From G963676655 sp963678305 (GTDB lineage Bacteria; Verrucomicrobiota; Lentisphaeria; Victivallales; Victivallaceae), in contig CAXXVV010000011.1 of NCBI GenBank assembly GCA_963678305.2, positions 62,001 to 126,000 of the forward strand: 64,000 nt of DNA, read 5' to 3'. The notes beneath the pieces are model-generated. The model did not search any database. It was given only the letters and a program-made list of their open reading frames with translations, and had not been told where the DNA came from. A program made the position numbers and the translations under genes. This document shows, piece by piece, positions 17,423-26,669 of this stretch (positions within the stretch are counted from its first letter, which is position 1; each line of letters opens with the position of its first letter).

Positions 17423-18406
17423 TCAAGTCTGTAATTTTCTGAAGCAGTAGATCACGGTTCCGGCGGGGCTGAGGCCGCGGCTTAATTGTTTTTTGTTCAC
17501 TCGAGCGGGATTGTCGAATTTTCCGCCCATTTCACGGATGAATAATTTGGAGCCTAATATCGCTCCGTCGCTGAAGTGGCGGGTGCGGCGCAGAAAACGG
17601 ATCGGCATCGATTCTTTGCGTTTGGCTTGTTCCTGCGCCTCGAATATCTCTTCACTCGTGGCTCCGCTTTCCGCCGCGACGATTCGCGCCAGTTCACTGC
17701 GGAAATAGTTGAATAGATCGTTGTCGGTCCATTCCGAGGTGTCGCGATGCCAGATGTTTTGTTTGAGGTGTTTGACAAAATTGGCATGAAAAAGGTGTTT
17801 GCCGGTGCCGTTGTAGCGGCCCCAGGTCGTGAAATGGTAGTCGGCCGGATCGGGGGTCAGGCCGGCGCGAACGGGGTTTAATTCTACATATAAAACGCAC
17901 GCTTCCAAGGAGTTGCGACTGTCGAGGATGACGCTTTTGAATTTATTGGCCCAGAGTTTGCCGATGCGGTCGCGGGACTGGTTGTAGACGACGGTGAAAC
18001 GTTGTTGGAAGGCACGCATAAAGTAGCTGATGTCGATCATTTTCAGGCCGGTTTCGCGGCATATTTCCAAGTCGGCCGGGTTGATTTTCGGCATTTGTTT
18101 CGGCGCGTAGGTGAATCTATCCAACATGCTGCTATAGTATGAGTTATGGCGTTTGGCAACCTCCTCGATCGATGGCAATTCGTCCGGTCCGGGAGCGTAA
18201 ACGACCAGATGGAAATGGTTGCCCATCCAGGCGGCTGAGATGACCTCGATCAGAAAATATTCGCAAAGGTTTTGGAGCAATCGGAAGCCGTACTCTGTAT
18301 CGACCTGGTTGAACGGGCGTTCGCCTTTGCAGCCGGCGGCCCGGTTCATCAGGTGGTAGTAGCAGCCTTCGCCTGTAACTTTCATGCGCGTTCCGCGGCC
18401 TGACAT
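17423..18406 (-). CDS. RAYT / Y1-type transposase (TnpA_REP family), copy 1
   Basis: 327 residues from the ATG at 18406, chosen for the GGAGG about eight bases upstream; an in-frame ATG at 18469 lies inside the promoter. The HUH motif is HFH (His64, His66) in AAWMGNHFHLVVYAPGPDEL, and the likely nucleophile is Tyr141 in RFTVVYNQSRDRIGKLW. FKSVIL and YVELNPVRAGL are family motifs. About 130 further C-terminal residues (ending FLRRTRHFSDGAILGSKLFI, SRGLSPAG) go beyond the core Y1 domain. Such single-copy-per-locus relatives of IS200 process REP-type hairpins. Strongly similar to the copy at 62394-63362 over its full length. Confidence 0.92.
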   Translation of the reverse strand: MSGRGTRMKVTGEGCYYHLMNRAAGCKGERPFNQVDTEYGFRLLQNLCEYFLIEVISAAWMGNHFHLVVYAPGPDELPSIEEVAKRHNSYYSSMLDRFTYAPKQMPKINPADLEICRETGLKMIDISYFMRAFQQRFTVVYNQSRDRIGKLWANKFKSVILDSRNSLEACVLYVELNPVRAGLTPDPADYHFTTWGRYNGTGKHLFHANFVKHLKQNIWHRDTSEWTDNDLFNYFRSELARIVAAESGATSEEIFEAQEQAKRKESMPIRFLRRTRHFSDGAILGSKLFIREMGGKFDNPARVNKKQLSRGLSPAGTVIYCFRKLQT

Positions 18407-18440
18407 GATTTTTTCCTCCTTGGTTGACGAGTTTACAGTT

Positions 18441-18469
18441 AATATAGTGGGTGGAGACGGGTTTGTCAA
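18441..18469 (-). promoter_or_regulatory. Consensus promoter of transposase copy 1
   Basis: Read on the minus strand: TTGACA (18469-18464), 17-bp spacer, TATATT (18446-18441). The block TAATTTGACAAACCCG is shared exactly with the promoter of the second transposase copy at 62334. Confidence 0.85.
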
Positions 18470-18666
18470 ATTAAAGTATTATGTGGTTTTATAATAATTT
18501 ATAAACTGCTAATTATTAATAAAAAAACACGAAATAAGATCAGCCATTTAACAGTTGAGACCACACACAAAATTCCTTAACATACAGGATTAACAGCCGC
18601 TGATATATGCTACGACAACAACTTTGATTTTGAACTAATAAAAATTTTTTAAAACAACGTAATAAT

Positions 18667-19533
18667 TCAGTTTTTATGGTATTTAATATTTTTTAAGAGA
18701 AACCTTTTACTTGCTTCTTTTAAATTTGTTCCTGGAGGCATAGGCATACCTGACCTTAGCGGATCACCTTTTTTTTGAATGAAGACTGGTAAGTCGTATT
18801 TTTTTATTAATATGCCCGTTGCAGTAATTTTCTTTCCATAATATCCTTCAGGCCAGCGTTCAAAGTCAGCACTATATATAAAGCCTTCCGGTGTGTCAAT
18901 AATCGCGCCCATTCTAGCATTGTACGCTATTCCTGAGATAGTAACTATTTTATTTAGAAATCTTTCCTTGTTTTGTTTGCTTTGCCTGGTTATATCAATT
19001 GGACTTGATGAATTACTGTATAATGTTTGAAAATAATTTATATGCTGTGGTTTATGAACATGATAAGAAACCAATATTTCCTTACTTCCATCAGTATCAA
19101 AGTTAACAACAATAGAATTGTTTAATCCAGCTATTGCTGTTGAATTAATATTGTATTTATAAAGCTTTGCCGCTCCATCGATCTCCTTAAATGAAAAACT
19201 TTCTGTTGCAGTCCCATTTTCAAACTCAGAAAAATAAACTAATGAAACCTTTTTTCCTTCAGGCCCTTTAATTACATGCCATTTTTTGCATGTTGTTTTT
19301 TTGAAATGTCCAAGTTTTTTGGAGATATCTTTAAAAAATAAGACTAATATCTTTTTTTTCTCTATGCGTTCAAACTCTTTCTTTTCCATGTTTAATATAG
19401 TATTGATGTCATTTGCAACCAAGCGTTTGTGGAATTTTGATGCTTCTGTTTTAGAGAGACTTATGGAAAGATCCGCAGAACAACCAGCTGAAACAGCAAT
19501 TACAACAGTAAAAAAAAGAATTAGTGATCTCAT
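18667..19533 (-). CDS. Putative lipoprotein of unknown function
   Basis: 288 residues from the ATG at 19533, with GGGAGG seven bases upstream; the longer frame to 19626 lacks such a site. The N-terminus MRSLILFFTVVIAVSAGC is a lipoprotein signal with lipobox VSAGC, so the mature protein starts at Cys18. A middle portion has beta-rich text (VSLVYFSEFENGTATESFSF, SIVVNFDTDGSKEILVSYHV). The C-terminal part (RFLNKIVTISGIAYNARMGA, GYYGKKITATGILIKKYDLP) looks like an OB-fold. AT-rich relative to its neighbours. Function unknown; it ends 3' to the transposase promoter region, with no obvious operon partners. Confidence 0.75.
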   Translation of the reverse strand: MRSLILFFTVVIAVSAGCSADLSISLSKTEASKFHKRLVANDINTILNMEKKEFERIEKKKILVLFFKDISKKLGHFKKTTCKKWHVIKGPEGKKVSLVYFSEFENGTATESFSFKEIDGAAKLYKYNINSTAIAGLNNSIVVNFDTDGSKEILVSYHVHKPQHINYFQTLYSNSSSPIDITRQSKQNKERFLNKIVTISGIAYNARMGAIIDTPEGFIYSADFERWPEGYYGKKITATGILIKKYDLPVFIQKKGDPLRSGMPMPPGTNLKEASKRFLLKNIKYHKN

Positions 19534-19666
19534 CCTGCTACCTCCCTCATGTTTTATTTTCCCTGCTCGATATTCAATAGCTTGACTCAATAATACTAAT
19601 ATATTTAGTGGACAATATAAAATCAAGACTTATATTCGAAACGACGTGATTTATCACAGAAGGATG

Positions 19667-21043
19667 TCAAGATTTTTCAAATAACGATGTTTCCGCGTGT
19701 TCAGTTTTATTCAGCATCCGGTTGAAAAGATACCATGAAATCAGTCCGGCCACTGAGCCGCTGAGGCCGCCGCCCCAGAAAATACCGTTTAAACCGAAAT
19801 AATAACCGCCGAGATATGCTCCCGGAACAGTCAGGACGATCAGGCGCAATACATTAAGAAACCAGGCAATTCCCGGCTGTCCTGTCGCGTTGAACCCGAA
19901 CGAGGAGTAGGCTGCGGCATGAACGAACAAGGAGCAGAGCATCGTGATCTTGAGATAATCGACCAGGACGTTGATAACGGCGGGTTTATCGCTGAATATA
20001 CCGGCAATCGGCTCTGCCAGAACCAGCATCAGCAAAAAGCAGACAACACCGTAGATTGAACTGTAAATTACACCGCCGTTCCAGCCTTTGCGAATCCGGT
20101 CAAGTTTTTTCGCGCCCCAGTTCTGGCCGACATACGGCATCATGACTGATCCCAGGGCCATCGGAAACATGAACGCGAAGCGGATTATCCGGCCTCCGGC
20201 TCCGACCGCCGCAACCGCCGCTTCACCGTGGGCGGCTACCAACCGGGTGATAAAACCGGTGGTTACCGGCATCAACATAAACGAGGCTGATGTCGGCAGG
20301 GCAATCCTGACCACCTGTTTCCAGGAATCACTTAATTCGCGTAATGTAGGAATTGAGAAATCCAGTAGATGAGCGCGGAAGTGCAACACATAAAATGACG
20401 CGAAGACGGTTAGAAGTCGCGACAGGATTGTGGCGTAGACCGCTCCCTTGAAGCCCAGAGCCGGAACCGGGCCGAGCCCGAAGATCAAAATTGGATCAAA
20501 AATCACATTCAGAACGGCGGCGACAGTCATGATAATGCCGGGCGAGGTCGTATCTCCGGTCGCGCGTAAAATATTGTTCCCGGTCATTGGAATAAATATG
20601 ACCGCCACACAGGAAAACCATGGGACCATGTATTCCCTGACCAATTGCAGGATATGTCCTTTAGCTCCAAGCAAACGAAACAGCGGATTGAGCGTCAGCA
20701 GCCCGGCAATGGCGAACATGGCGACAAATACAATGCACAACAGCAGCGAATCCAGAGCGGTCCGGCACACTTTGTCATGATCACCCGAGCCGACATAACG
20801 TGAAATCACCGATGAAGCCCCGGCTCCAAGTCCCATGGCAACGGACCCAATGACCATCACGACCGGAAAGGTAAAACTCATGGCGGCAAGTTCATCGGTT
20901 CCGAGCAGGGAAACAAACCAGGTGTCAGTCAGGTTGAACGCCATCATTGAAAGCATGCCGCCCACCATGGGGATCGTCATCTGGAATAATTGTTTAGCAA
21001 TCGGGCCGGTGGTCAGATCGCGTTTTATGCGGGTCCTGGTCAT
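19667..21043 (-). CDS. MATE family efflux transporter
   Basis: 458 residues with about 12 membrane helices in two homologous halves. It begins MTRTRIKRDLTTGPIAKQLF, then QMTIPMVGGMLSMMAFNLTD with the MATE-typical DTWFVSLLG. Such proteins export cationic drugs or other organic compounds using Na+ or H+ gradients. The start codon overlaps the RND gene stop as ATGA, so it is translated as the last gene of a tetR-adaptor-RND-MATE unit. Combining a MATE pump with an RND pump in one operon is uncommon. Confidence 0.93.
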   Translation of the reverse strand: MTRTRIKRDLTTGPIAKQLFQMTIPMVGGMLSMMAFNLTDTWFVSLLGTDELAAMSFTFPVVMVIGSVAMGLGAGASSVISRYVGSGDHDKVCRTALDSLLLCIVFVAMFAIAGLLTLNPLFRLLGAKGHILQLVREYMVPWFSCVAVIFIPMTGNNILRATGDTTSPGIIMTVAAVLNVIFDPILIFGLGPVPALGFKGAVYATILSRLLTVFASFYVLHFRAHLLDFSIPTLRELSDSWKQVVRIALPTSASFMLMPVTTGFITRLVAAHGEAAVAAVGAGGRIIRFAFMFPMALGSVMMPYVGQNWGAKKLDRIRKGWNGGVIYSSIYGVVCFLLMLVLAEPIAGIFSDKPAVINVLVDYLKITMLCSLFVHAAAYSSFGFNATGQPGIAWFLNVLRLIVLTVPGAYLGGYYFGLNGIFWGGGLSGSVAGLISWYLFNRMLNKTEHAETSLFEKS

Positions 21044-24000
21044 CGGTTTTCAAGGGTATCCTTCCTGCGCAGAAATGATTCGGCGATAGAATATACTGCC
21101 GGTATGAAGAACAAAGTAATAATCGTCGAACTGAGCAGGCCGCCGATAACCGCACGGGCCAGTGGAGCCTGGTTTTCGCCACCTTCACCGAGTCCGAGAG
21201 CCAGCGGCAACAGTCCCAGAACTGTGGTCAGGGTAGTCATCAGGATCGGTCGCAGGCGTCGTCTGCCGGCCTCACGAACGCCGTCCTCCAGACTCATACC
21301 GTCGCGGCGGCGCAGCAGATTTGTGGTATCTACCAGCAGGATAGCGTTGTTGACCACTATCCCGGCCAGCATGATGCATCCGATAAATGACTGGATGTTC
21401 AATGTTGTATTACTCAAAAAGAGCATGACTAATACCCCGATCGCGGCCAGTGGAACCGAAAACATAACGATCAGCGGGTCGCGCAGTGACTCGAACTGAC
21501 AGGCCATGACCATATAAACCAGCACCAGAGCCAGGACAAACGCCATGATCAGATCCCGGAAAGCTTTCTGCTGTTCTTCGTAATCGCCGACAAATATAAT
21601 TGAAAAACTGCCGGGAACCGCGATTTCCGCGACCCGGTCGGCAATATCCGAAACCACTGATCCGAGATCGCGTTCCGCGATATTCACATTAACCGTGATA
21701 ACCCGTTCCTGGTCCTTGCGCTCGATATTAATCGGGCCGCTACGTGATTCGTAACGGACCAGATTACGCAGGACTACCCGTTGTCCGTCGGCATTACGGA
21801 CGGTTAAATCGAGTATGTCGTTAATGTTCATCTCGTCAGCGTTTTTCACTTTGACCAGAATCCGGTATTCCTCGCCGTTTTCCCTGAACTCTCCGGCCGA
21901 GGAACCGGCCAGGATGGTTCGCATTGCTTCGGCAATGGTTTTGATCGATACTTTCAGGTCGGCGGCCTTCTGGCGGTCGATTACCAGACGTTTTTCCGGT
22001 GAACCGAGATCGCGGCTGAGTTTGACATCAGTCACTCCTTTGACCTGCCTGGCGGCATCCATGACTTGAGCTGACAACATCTTTGCCGTTTCAAAATCGT
22101 GCCCCCGGATATCAATATTGAGCCTTTCCCCGGTGTCCGAGCTGACCCGCATGAAGAAAAGACCCTGGCCCGACCGGGTACGCACTTTGATTCCCGGTAA
22201 ATTGGCAAAATGTTTTTGGAGCGCAAGCGCGACTTCTTCACTGGAACGTTTGCGTAGATTCATCGCTTTGAGCTTGATGTTGTAGTTTGCTTTATGGCTT
22301 CCCCCGGCGCGCCAGTTGGAAGACCCTGAACGAGACACCCAGGCCCTGATCTCAGGCGCTTGCTGCAATAGCATCTTGTCCACATCGTGAACAATCCGGT
22401 CCATTTCTTCTGAACGGGTCCCAACCGCGCCTTCAAGGTACATTCTGACCGTGCCTTCATCCGCCTTCGGCATTAGCTCGGTCCCGATCAGCGGGATCAA
22501 CATGCAGCTGCCGCCCAAAAGCGCGAACCCGGCGATCAAAACCGCCCAGCGCCAGGCTAAAGCCTTTTTCAATAAATTGCTGTATATATTATCAAGGGCG
22601 TTGAACCCTTTGGTACTCCAGACAAAAAAACGATTATATACCGTGTTGCTCCCGGTAGTTCCGATCGCGCTGCGGCGCAGCATTTTTGAGGCCATCATCG
22701 GGACCAGTGAAATTGCCGCAAGAAGAGAACAACCCAGCGAAAAAGCCACCACGGTTGAAAACTGTTTGAACATGATTCCAGCCATGCCTTTAACGAAGAT
22801 CAACGGCATAAACACCGCCATGGTCGTCAGGGTGCTGGCGATGATTGCGGACGCGACTTCGTCCGCCCCTTTTATTGCTGCTTCTTCCCGTGTCATGCCT
22901 TCATCGCGCAGTCTGGTGATATTTTCAAGTACGACGATCGCATTGTCGACCAGCATCCCGATCCCCAGCGCCAGCCCCCCCAGAGTCATGATATTGATTG
23001 TAAAGCCGCAAAAATAGATCAGCGCGAAAGTTGCGATTATCGAAAGCGGAATACTGACCGCGATGATGATCGTACTGCGGATATTGCGCAGAAAGAACAG
23101 CAATACCACGATTGCCAGCAAACCGCCATAAATGGCAGAATTAGCAACCGTCCTGATTGAACTTTCAATATATTCGCCGGTGTTCAGGATTGAGGTAATC
23201 CTGATCTGCGGAATATCGTGATTAACTTTTTCAATCTCGGCCAGGACCGCGTTTGCCACTTCAACCGTGTTCGCGCCTGATTGCTTGTAGATGGCAAAAT
23301 ACATTCCCGGTTTGCCGTTGACCCTGATATGGCGGGTCAGTTTCTTATGCGTATCGATGACGTCGGCGACATCGCGAATCCGGATCATTGCCCCGCCGCG
23401 ATTGCCGATAACCGTATCCCGGATTTCGTCCAGAGAAGAGAAAGTTCCGGGAGTCCTGACCCGGACGTCCAGGCGTCCTTCTTTGACATTGCCGGCCGGG
23501 GTTGTGATATTACCGGAGGAAATTTTTGTCAGTACTTCTTCGAGTGAAATATCCAGCGTTTTCACTTTGTCGACATCGAACAGAACTTGAATTTCCCGCT
23601 CCAGCCCACCGTAAATAGTGGCTGACGCCACACCGTCGATTCGCTCGATCCGGTATTGAACCTGTTCTTCAACAATTTTTCTGGCTTCCAGCAGATCGAT
23701 ATCGGTACCAACCCCCATAAACAGAATCGGAAAATTTGAAACGTCGAATTTTCTGATATACGGCCGGTCGGCCTCTTCAGGGAGCTGCTTGATTACCCGG
23801 TCCATGCGGTCACGGATATCGGCAACTGCGGCATCCAGATCGGTTCCCCAGGAGAATGAGACCCGGACAGAGCTGACTCCTTCGCTGGAAGATGAGGTCA
23901 TTTCCTCGACTCCGGTAACCGCGCTGACCGCTTCTTCAATCGGCCGGGTGATCAGTTCCTCCACCTCTTCGGGGGCGGCATCCTCATAAGTGGTTGAGAT

Positions 24001-24138
24001 TGTCACGGTAGGGTAGGTGATATCCGGCATCAGGTCAACCGGCAGGTAGCGTAGAGCAATCCCCCCCAGGATCATGACGATACAAGCCGCCATTGAAATA
24101 AATACCGGCCGGTGGACTGAGAATTCAGAGAGTTTCAC
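21040..24138 (-). CDS. RND efflux permease (AcrB/HAE-1 type)
   Basis: 1032 residues, the family length, with the classic 1+5 / 1+5 membrane-helix layout and two large periplasmic loops. It starts MKLSEFSVHRPVFISMAACI and contains DLMPDITYPTVTISTTYEDA and the proton-relay segment GLALGIGMLVDNAIVVLENI. FMRVSSDTGERLN and FIGCIMLAGIVVNNAILLVD are in the second half. It should export hydrophobic compounds through an inner-membrane / adaptor / outer-membrane tunnel. No TolC-type outer membrane gene is present here. The stop overlaps the MATE start, and its ATG overlaps the adaptor's stop (ATGA). Confidence 0.95.
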   Translation of the reverse strand: MKLSEFSVHRPVFISMAACIVMILGGIALRYLPVDLMPDITYPTVTISTTYEDAAPEEVEELITRPIEEAVSAVTGVEEMTSSSSEGVSSVRVSFSWGTDLDAAVADIRDRMDRVIKQLPEEADRPYIRKFDVSNFPILFMGVGTDIDLLEARKIVEEQVQYRIERIDGVASATIYGGLEREIQVLFDVDKVKTLDISLEEVLTKISSGNITTPAGNVKEGRLDVRVRTPGTFSSLDEIRDTVIGNRGGAMIRIRDVADVIDTHKKLTRHIRVNGKPGMYFAIYKQSGANTVEVANAVLAEIEKVNHDIPQIRITSILNTGEYIESSIRTVANSAIYGGLLAIVVLLFFLRNIRSTIIIAVSIPLSIIATFALIYFCGFTINIMTLGGLALGIGMLVDNAIVVLENITRLRDEGMTREEAAIKGADEVASAIIASTLTTMAVFMPLIFVKGMAGIMFKQFSTVVAFSLGCSLLAAISLVPMMASKMLRRSAIGTTGSNTVYNRFFVWSTKGFNALDNIYSNLLKKALAWRWAVLIAGFALLGGSCMLIPLIGTELMPKADEGTVRMYLEGAVGTRSEEMDRIVHDVDKMLLQQAPEIRAWVSRSGSSNWRAGGSHKANYNIKLKAMNLRKRSSEEVALALQKHFANLPGIKVRTRSGQGLFFMRVSSDTGERLNIDIRGHDFETAKMLSAQVMDAARQVKGVTDVKLSRDLGSPEKRLVIDRQKAADLKVSIKTIAEAMRTILAGSSAGEFRENGEEYRILVKVKNADEMNINDILDLTVRNADGQRVVLRNLVRYESRSGPINIERKDQERVITVNVNIAERDLGSVVSDIADRVAEIAVPGSFSIIFVGDYEEQQKAFRDLIMAFVLALVLVYMVMACQFESLRDPLIVMFSVPLAAIGVLVMLFLSNTTLNIQSFIGCIMLAGIVVNNAILLVDTTNLLRRRDGMSLEDGVREAGRRRLRPILMTTLTTVLGLLPLALGLGEGGENQAPLARAVIGGLLSSTIITLFFIPAVYSIAESFLRRKDTLENR

Positions 24139-25412
24139 TTTTTACCCCCTTTGGAGTTTTTACCGGCATTTTGGGGCAGGGGATCTGATTTTGACTTGCT
24201 GCGATATTTCTTCGGAGGAAGTACCGCCATGCCGTTTGCCAGCATGTGACTGCCGAGGGTTATGACCGGGAAATTAATTTCCGGTTCAATGATTTCCACC
24301 CGGTCGCCGCTGATTATCCCGGGTTTGACGGGAGTGAAGAATGCTTTTCCGAGTTCCGGGCTGAGACGGAATACGCCCTGAACTCCGCCGCGATTAAGCA
24401 AAGCGCTGCGCGGAATAGTTTGCGCTTTCGGATTGCTGCCGAATTCAATCTGGACGCGGACGAACATTCCGGGTTTCAGTTCCAGATTTTTATTGGGGAT
24501 TTCAAGCTGGACTTCCGCCTGTCGCGAGTTCTGTTGCAGCAGTTTTGAGATTTTGATAATTTTACCTTTAAAAATCCTGCCCGGGTAGGCGTCAGTGATA
24601 ATATCCGCGGTCTGCCCGACTTTTAAATGTGGATAATCACGTTCTATCACATAAATTGCGGCCTTCATCCGGCTGATGTCGATAATGCTGACGACCGGCT
24701 CATTGGCGGATAAAAGTGAACCGGGATCTACATAACGTTCGCCGACGAATCTGGTACTGTCATCATCCCATTGCGCGTAAATAGTAGTGTAACTGAGTTT
24801 CAGTTCCGCGATTTTTTGCGCGGTTTCTTTCAACAGCAGTTCCGCCTGTTTCATTTTATAGAGCGCGTTCTGGGATTTCAGCGCGCTCTCTGAAGTTTCG
24901 TACGCGGCTTTTGCCACGGCCTTACCGCTCATCAGGCGTTTTTGCCGCTCAAATTCTTTTTCTTTCAGGTCAAGATTAACTTTTGTCTGGTCGAGATAGG
25001 CCCGGGCTATTTCGGTCTCCGCCTTGGCCTGAGCCAGATTTTGCCGGTATTCGACATCGTCAATTTTGGCGATCAACGCTCCCTTTTTTACCGGGTCACC
25101 GATGTTAACCGTCAATTCTTCCAGTCTTCCCCCGATTTTCGGGGCCAGATTATAGGAACTCCACGGCTTTAAATTTCCGGTGAAGTTGCGAATGTCACGC
25201 ATCGGCATGACTTTTGCGTTTACCGCATCGACCGCAACCGCGCCGCTGCTTCTGCGCTGCTTCTGGCTTGATTTGAGTTCTTTGGCTTTGTTGTAAGCTT
25301 TGTAGCCGGTATAGCCGCCGCCCCCGGCCAGAAGCAAAATTACAATGACGGTTGTCAAACGTTTTGACCAGCATTTGCAGGTCACGGATTCATTATTCAT
25401 TTCATTTTCCAT
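24135..25412 (-). CDS. RND efflux periplasmic adaptor (HlyD/AcrA type)
   Basis: 425 residues. A cytoplasmic N-terminus is followed by one membrane helix (LTTVIVILLLAGGGGYTGYK). The biotinyl-lipoyl-like half motifs (WSSYNLAPKIGGRLEELTVN, IGDPVKKGALIAKIDD) surround a long alpha-hairpin rich in Ala/Glu/Lys/Leu (about 120-210), and a beta-barrel domain follows (GQTADIITDAYPGRIFKGKI). The last 20 residues are Lys/Ser-rich. It links the RND pump to the outer membrane channel. AGGA lies upstream of ATG 25412. Confidence 0.93.
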   Translation of the reverse strand: MENEMNNESVTCKCWSKRLTTVIVILLLAGGGGYTGYKAYNKAKELKSSQKQRRSSGAVAVDAVNAKVMPMRDIRNFTGNLKPWSSYNLAPKIGGRLEELTVNIGDPVKKGALIAKIDDVEYRQNLAQAKAETEIARAYLDQTKVNLDLKEKEFERQKRLMSGKAVAKAAYETSESALKSQNALYKMKQAELLLKETAQKIAELKLSYTTIYAQWDDDSTRFVGERYVDPGSLLSANEPVVSIIDISRMKAAIYVIERDYPHLKVGQTADIITDAYPGRIFKGKIIKISKLLQQNSRQAEVQLEIPNKNLELKPGMFVRVQIEFGSNPKAQTIPRSALLNRGGVQGVFRLSPELGKAFFTPVKPGIISGDRVEIIEPEINFPVITLGSHMLANGMAVLPPKKYRSKSKSDPLPQNAGKNSKGGKK

Positions 25413-25433
25413 TATATTTTCCTGTTACATTGA

Positions 25434-26027
25434 TTATTTCTTTTTTAAACCTGCTGAACCGAATAAAAAAATATTTACGGTCGTTTCAATTGACGGACGG
25501 TCGTGGGCGGTATCATCAAACAACTGCCTTCTGCCTCTGAGCAGGCTCAGCAAAAAACGGGCTTGAGTTTGAATTGGCAGTTCATCACTGATCAGACCGC
25601 TGGGTAAACCATATTCCAGGACACCCCCGAGGGCTTTGGACAGGCGTTGACGATGTTCCGACCAGCGTTCCCGGCTGTTCGGGCTGAAGCGTGATATTAT
25701 TCCCTCCTGGCTGTTGGTCAGGCGCAGCAAAGCGCGGCGTTTCTTGAAAAATTCACTGATCCGTTCGCAGACTTGAACAAGATGCCGGATAAAGTCCTCG
25801 CCGCTTTCCGGCGCCGGTTGTTCTTCCAGAATCGAACACATCTCATCGAATCCCCGGATCGCCAGTTGAAAAAATAAATCGTCTTTGTCCTTGAAATACC
25901 GATAGATCGTTCCTTTGCCGACTTTGGCGGTTTGCGCTACTTCGTCAAGCGTTATTTCATGAAACCTCTTCTCTGGCATAATTTTTTCCAAAGCCGAAAG
26001 GATTTTTTCTTTTTTATTTTTTTTCAT
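25434..26027 (-). CDS. TetR family transcriptional regulator
   Basis: 197 residues. The N-terminal helix-turn-helix has the TetR pattern ITLDEVAQTAKVGKGTIYRY followed by FKDKDDLFFQLAIRG. The C-terminal ligand domain is variable, as expected. It is the first gene of the efflux operon, 21 bp before the adaptor. A palindrome about 90 bp upstream (26115-26128) is a likely operator, so it probably represses itself and the pumps until a substrate binds. Confidence 0.93.
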   Translation of the reverse strand: MKKNKKEKILSALEKIMPEKRFHEITLDEVAQTAKVGKGTIYRYFKDKDDLFFQLAIRGFDEMCSILEEQPAPESGEDFIRHLVQVCERISEFFKKRRALLRLTNSQEGIISRFSPNSRERWSEHRQRLSKALGGVLEYGLPSGLISDELPIQTQARFLLSLLRGRRQLFDDTAHDRPSIETTVNIFLFGSAGLKKK

Positions 26028-26114
26028 TACAGTCTTCCGTAATAATTTTATTTAAAAAACCGGAACAATTTTAAAATTTCTAACATAAAACTAATATAAT
26101 TGAGCATAAACGAT

Positions 26115-26128
26115 ACTGACCAGTCAGT
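26115..26128. promoter_or_regulatory. Likely TetR operator
   Basis: ACTGAC-CA-GTCAGT, perfect half-sites around a 2-bp centre, of the kind bound by TetR-family dimers. It lies upstream of the tetR start and just before a TATATT on the minus strand, so binding could block the promoter. The half-sites recur singly at 26208-26213 and 26446-26451 in the adjacent hairpin element. Confidence 0.65.
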
Positions 26129-26191
26129 TTTTATAATACGTGTTTTCTCTGAAAAAGCAAGATAGGATGACAAAGAATTTTATGAAAATCA

Positions 26192-26468
26192 GACCGAGAG
26201 GTAATCGGTCAGTTGATTTATTAAAAAAAGAAATTTCTGCAAAGCAGTATGATCGTTCCGCGTCGTACGCGGGCGTGGTCCAGCGAAGAATCGCTGGTCG
26301 CCGCAGGCGAAAGTGAGCGTAGCGCATTTGTCATGCAAAGCATGACGCAGAGACTTCCATTCTACTGGAGCGATCTCTTTATTATTAAGCGCGAAGCTGC
26401 TTTAATAAAGAGGTTGAGCGTAAGTTGCCGAATGCCGAATACTCGACTGACCGATTATACCGAGAGTC
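26192..26468. ncRNA. Hairpin-packed element bounded by inverted repeats; no gene
   Basis: About 277 bp with no credible coding. The ends are inverted: AATCGGTCAGT at 26203-26213 and ACTGACCGATT at 26446-26456 (11 of 11). Inside are compact hairpins: CTGC-AAA-GCAG (26237-26247), CCGCGT-CGT-ACGCGG (26258-26272), CCAGCGA-AGAA-TCGCTGG (26280-26297), TCGCC-GCA-GGCGA (26298-26310) and GTCATGC-AAA-GCATGAC (26330-26346). There is also a long stem CTCTTTATTA/TAATAAAGAG (26375-26412) with inner pairs AAGC/GCTT and GC/GC around GAA. It could be a structured RNA, a MITE or a REP-like cluster; the sequence does not decide. Confidence 0.5.
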
Positions 26469-26669
26469 TGTGACCAGGATTATTTATGATTAAACTTGCG
26501 GTGTCTGAAAATAAGAAGTATATTCAATTGAGATGATACCGGAAAAAGCTCAAATCAATTTCTCAGAGAGGATTATGTTTATTTTTTATGTTCAAATTAT
26601 CATTACAATATTGTGTCAGACTCTAAATAAATCCCAAATAAACCGGAATCATATCCCAAATAAATTATT

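Noticed and set aside
18407..18469. Upstream start of transposase copy 1
   Set aside because: The longer start overlaps the TTGACA/TATATT promoter, and the strong GGAGG site lies before 18406.
26249..26473. Frame at 26249-26473 in the hairpin element
   Set aside because: The sequence is explained by hairpins; the translation has no motif and no ribosome site.
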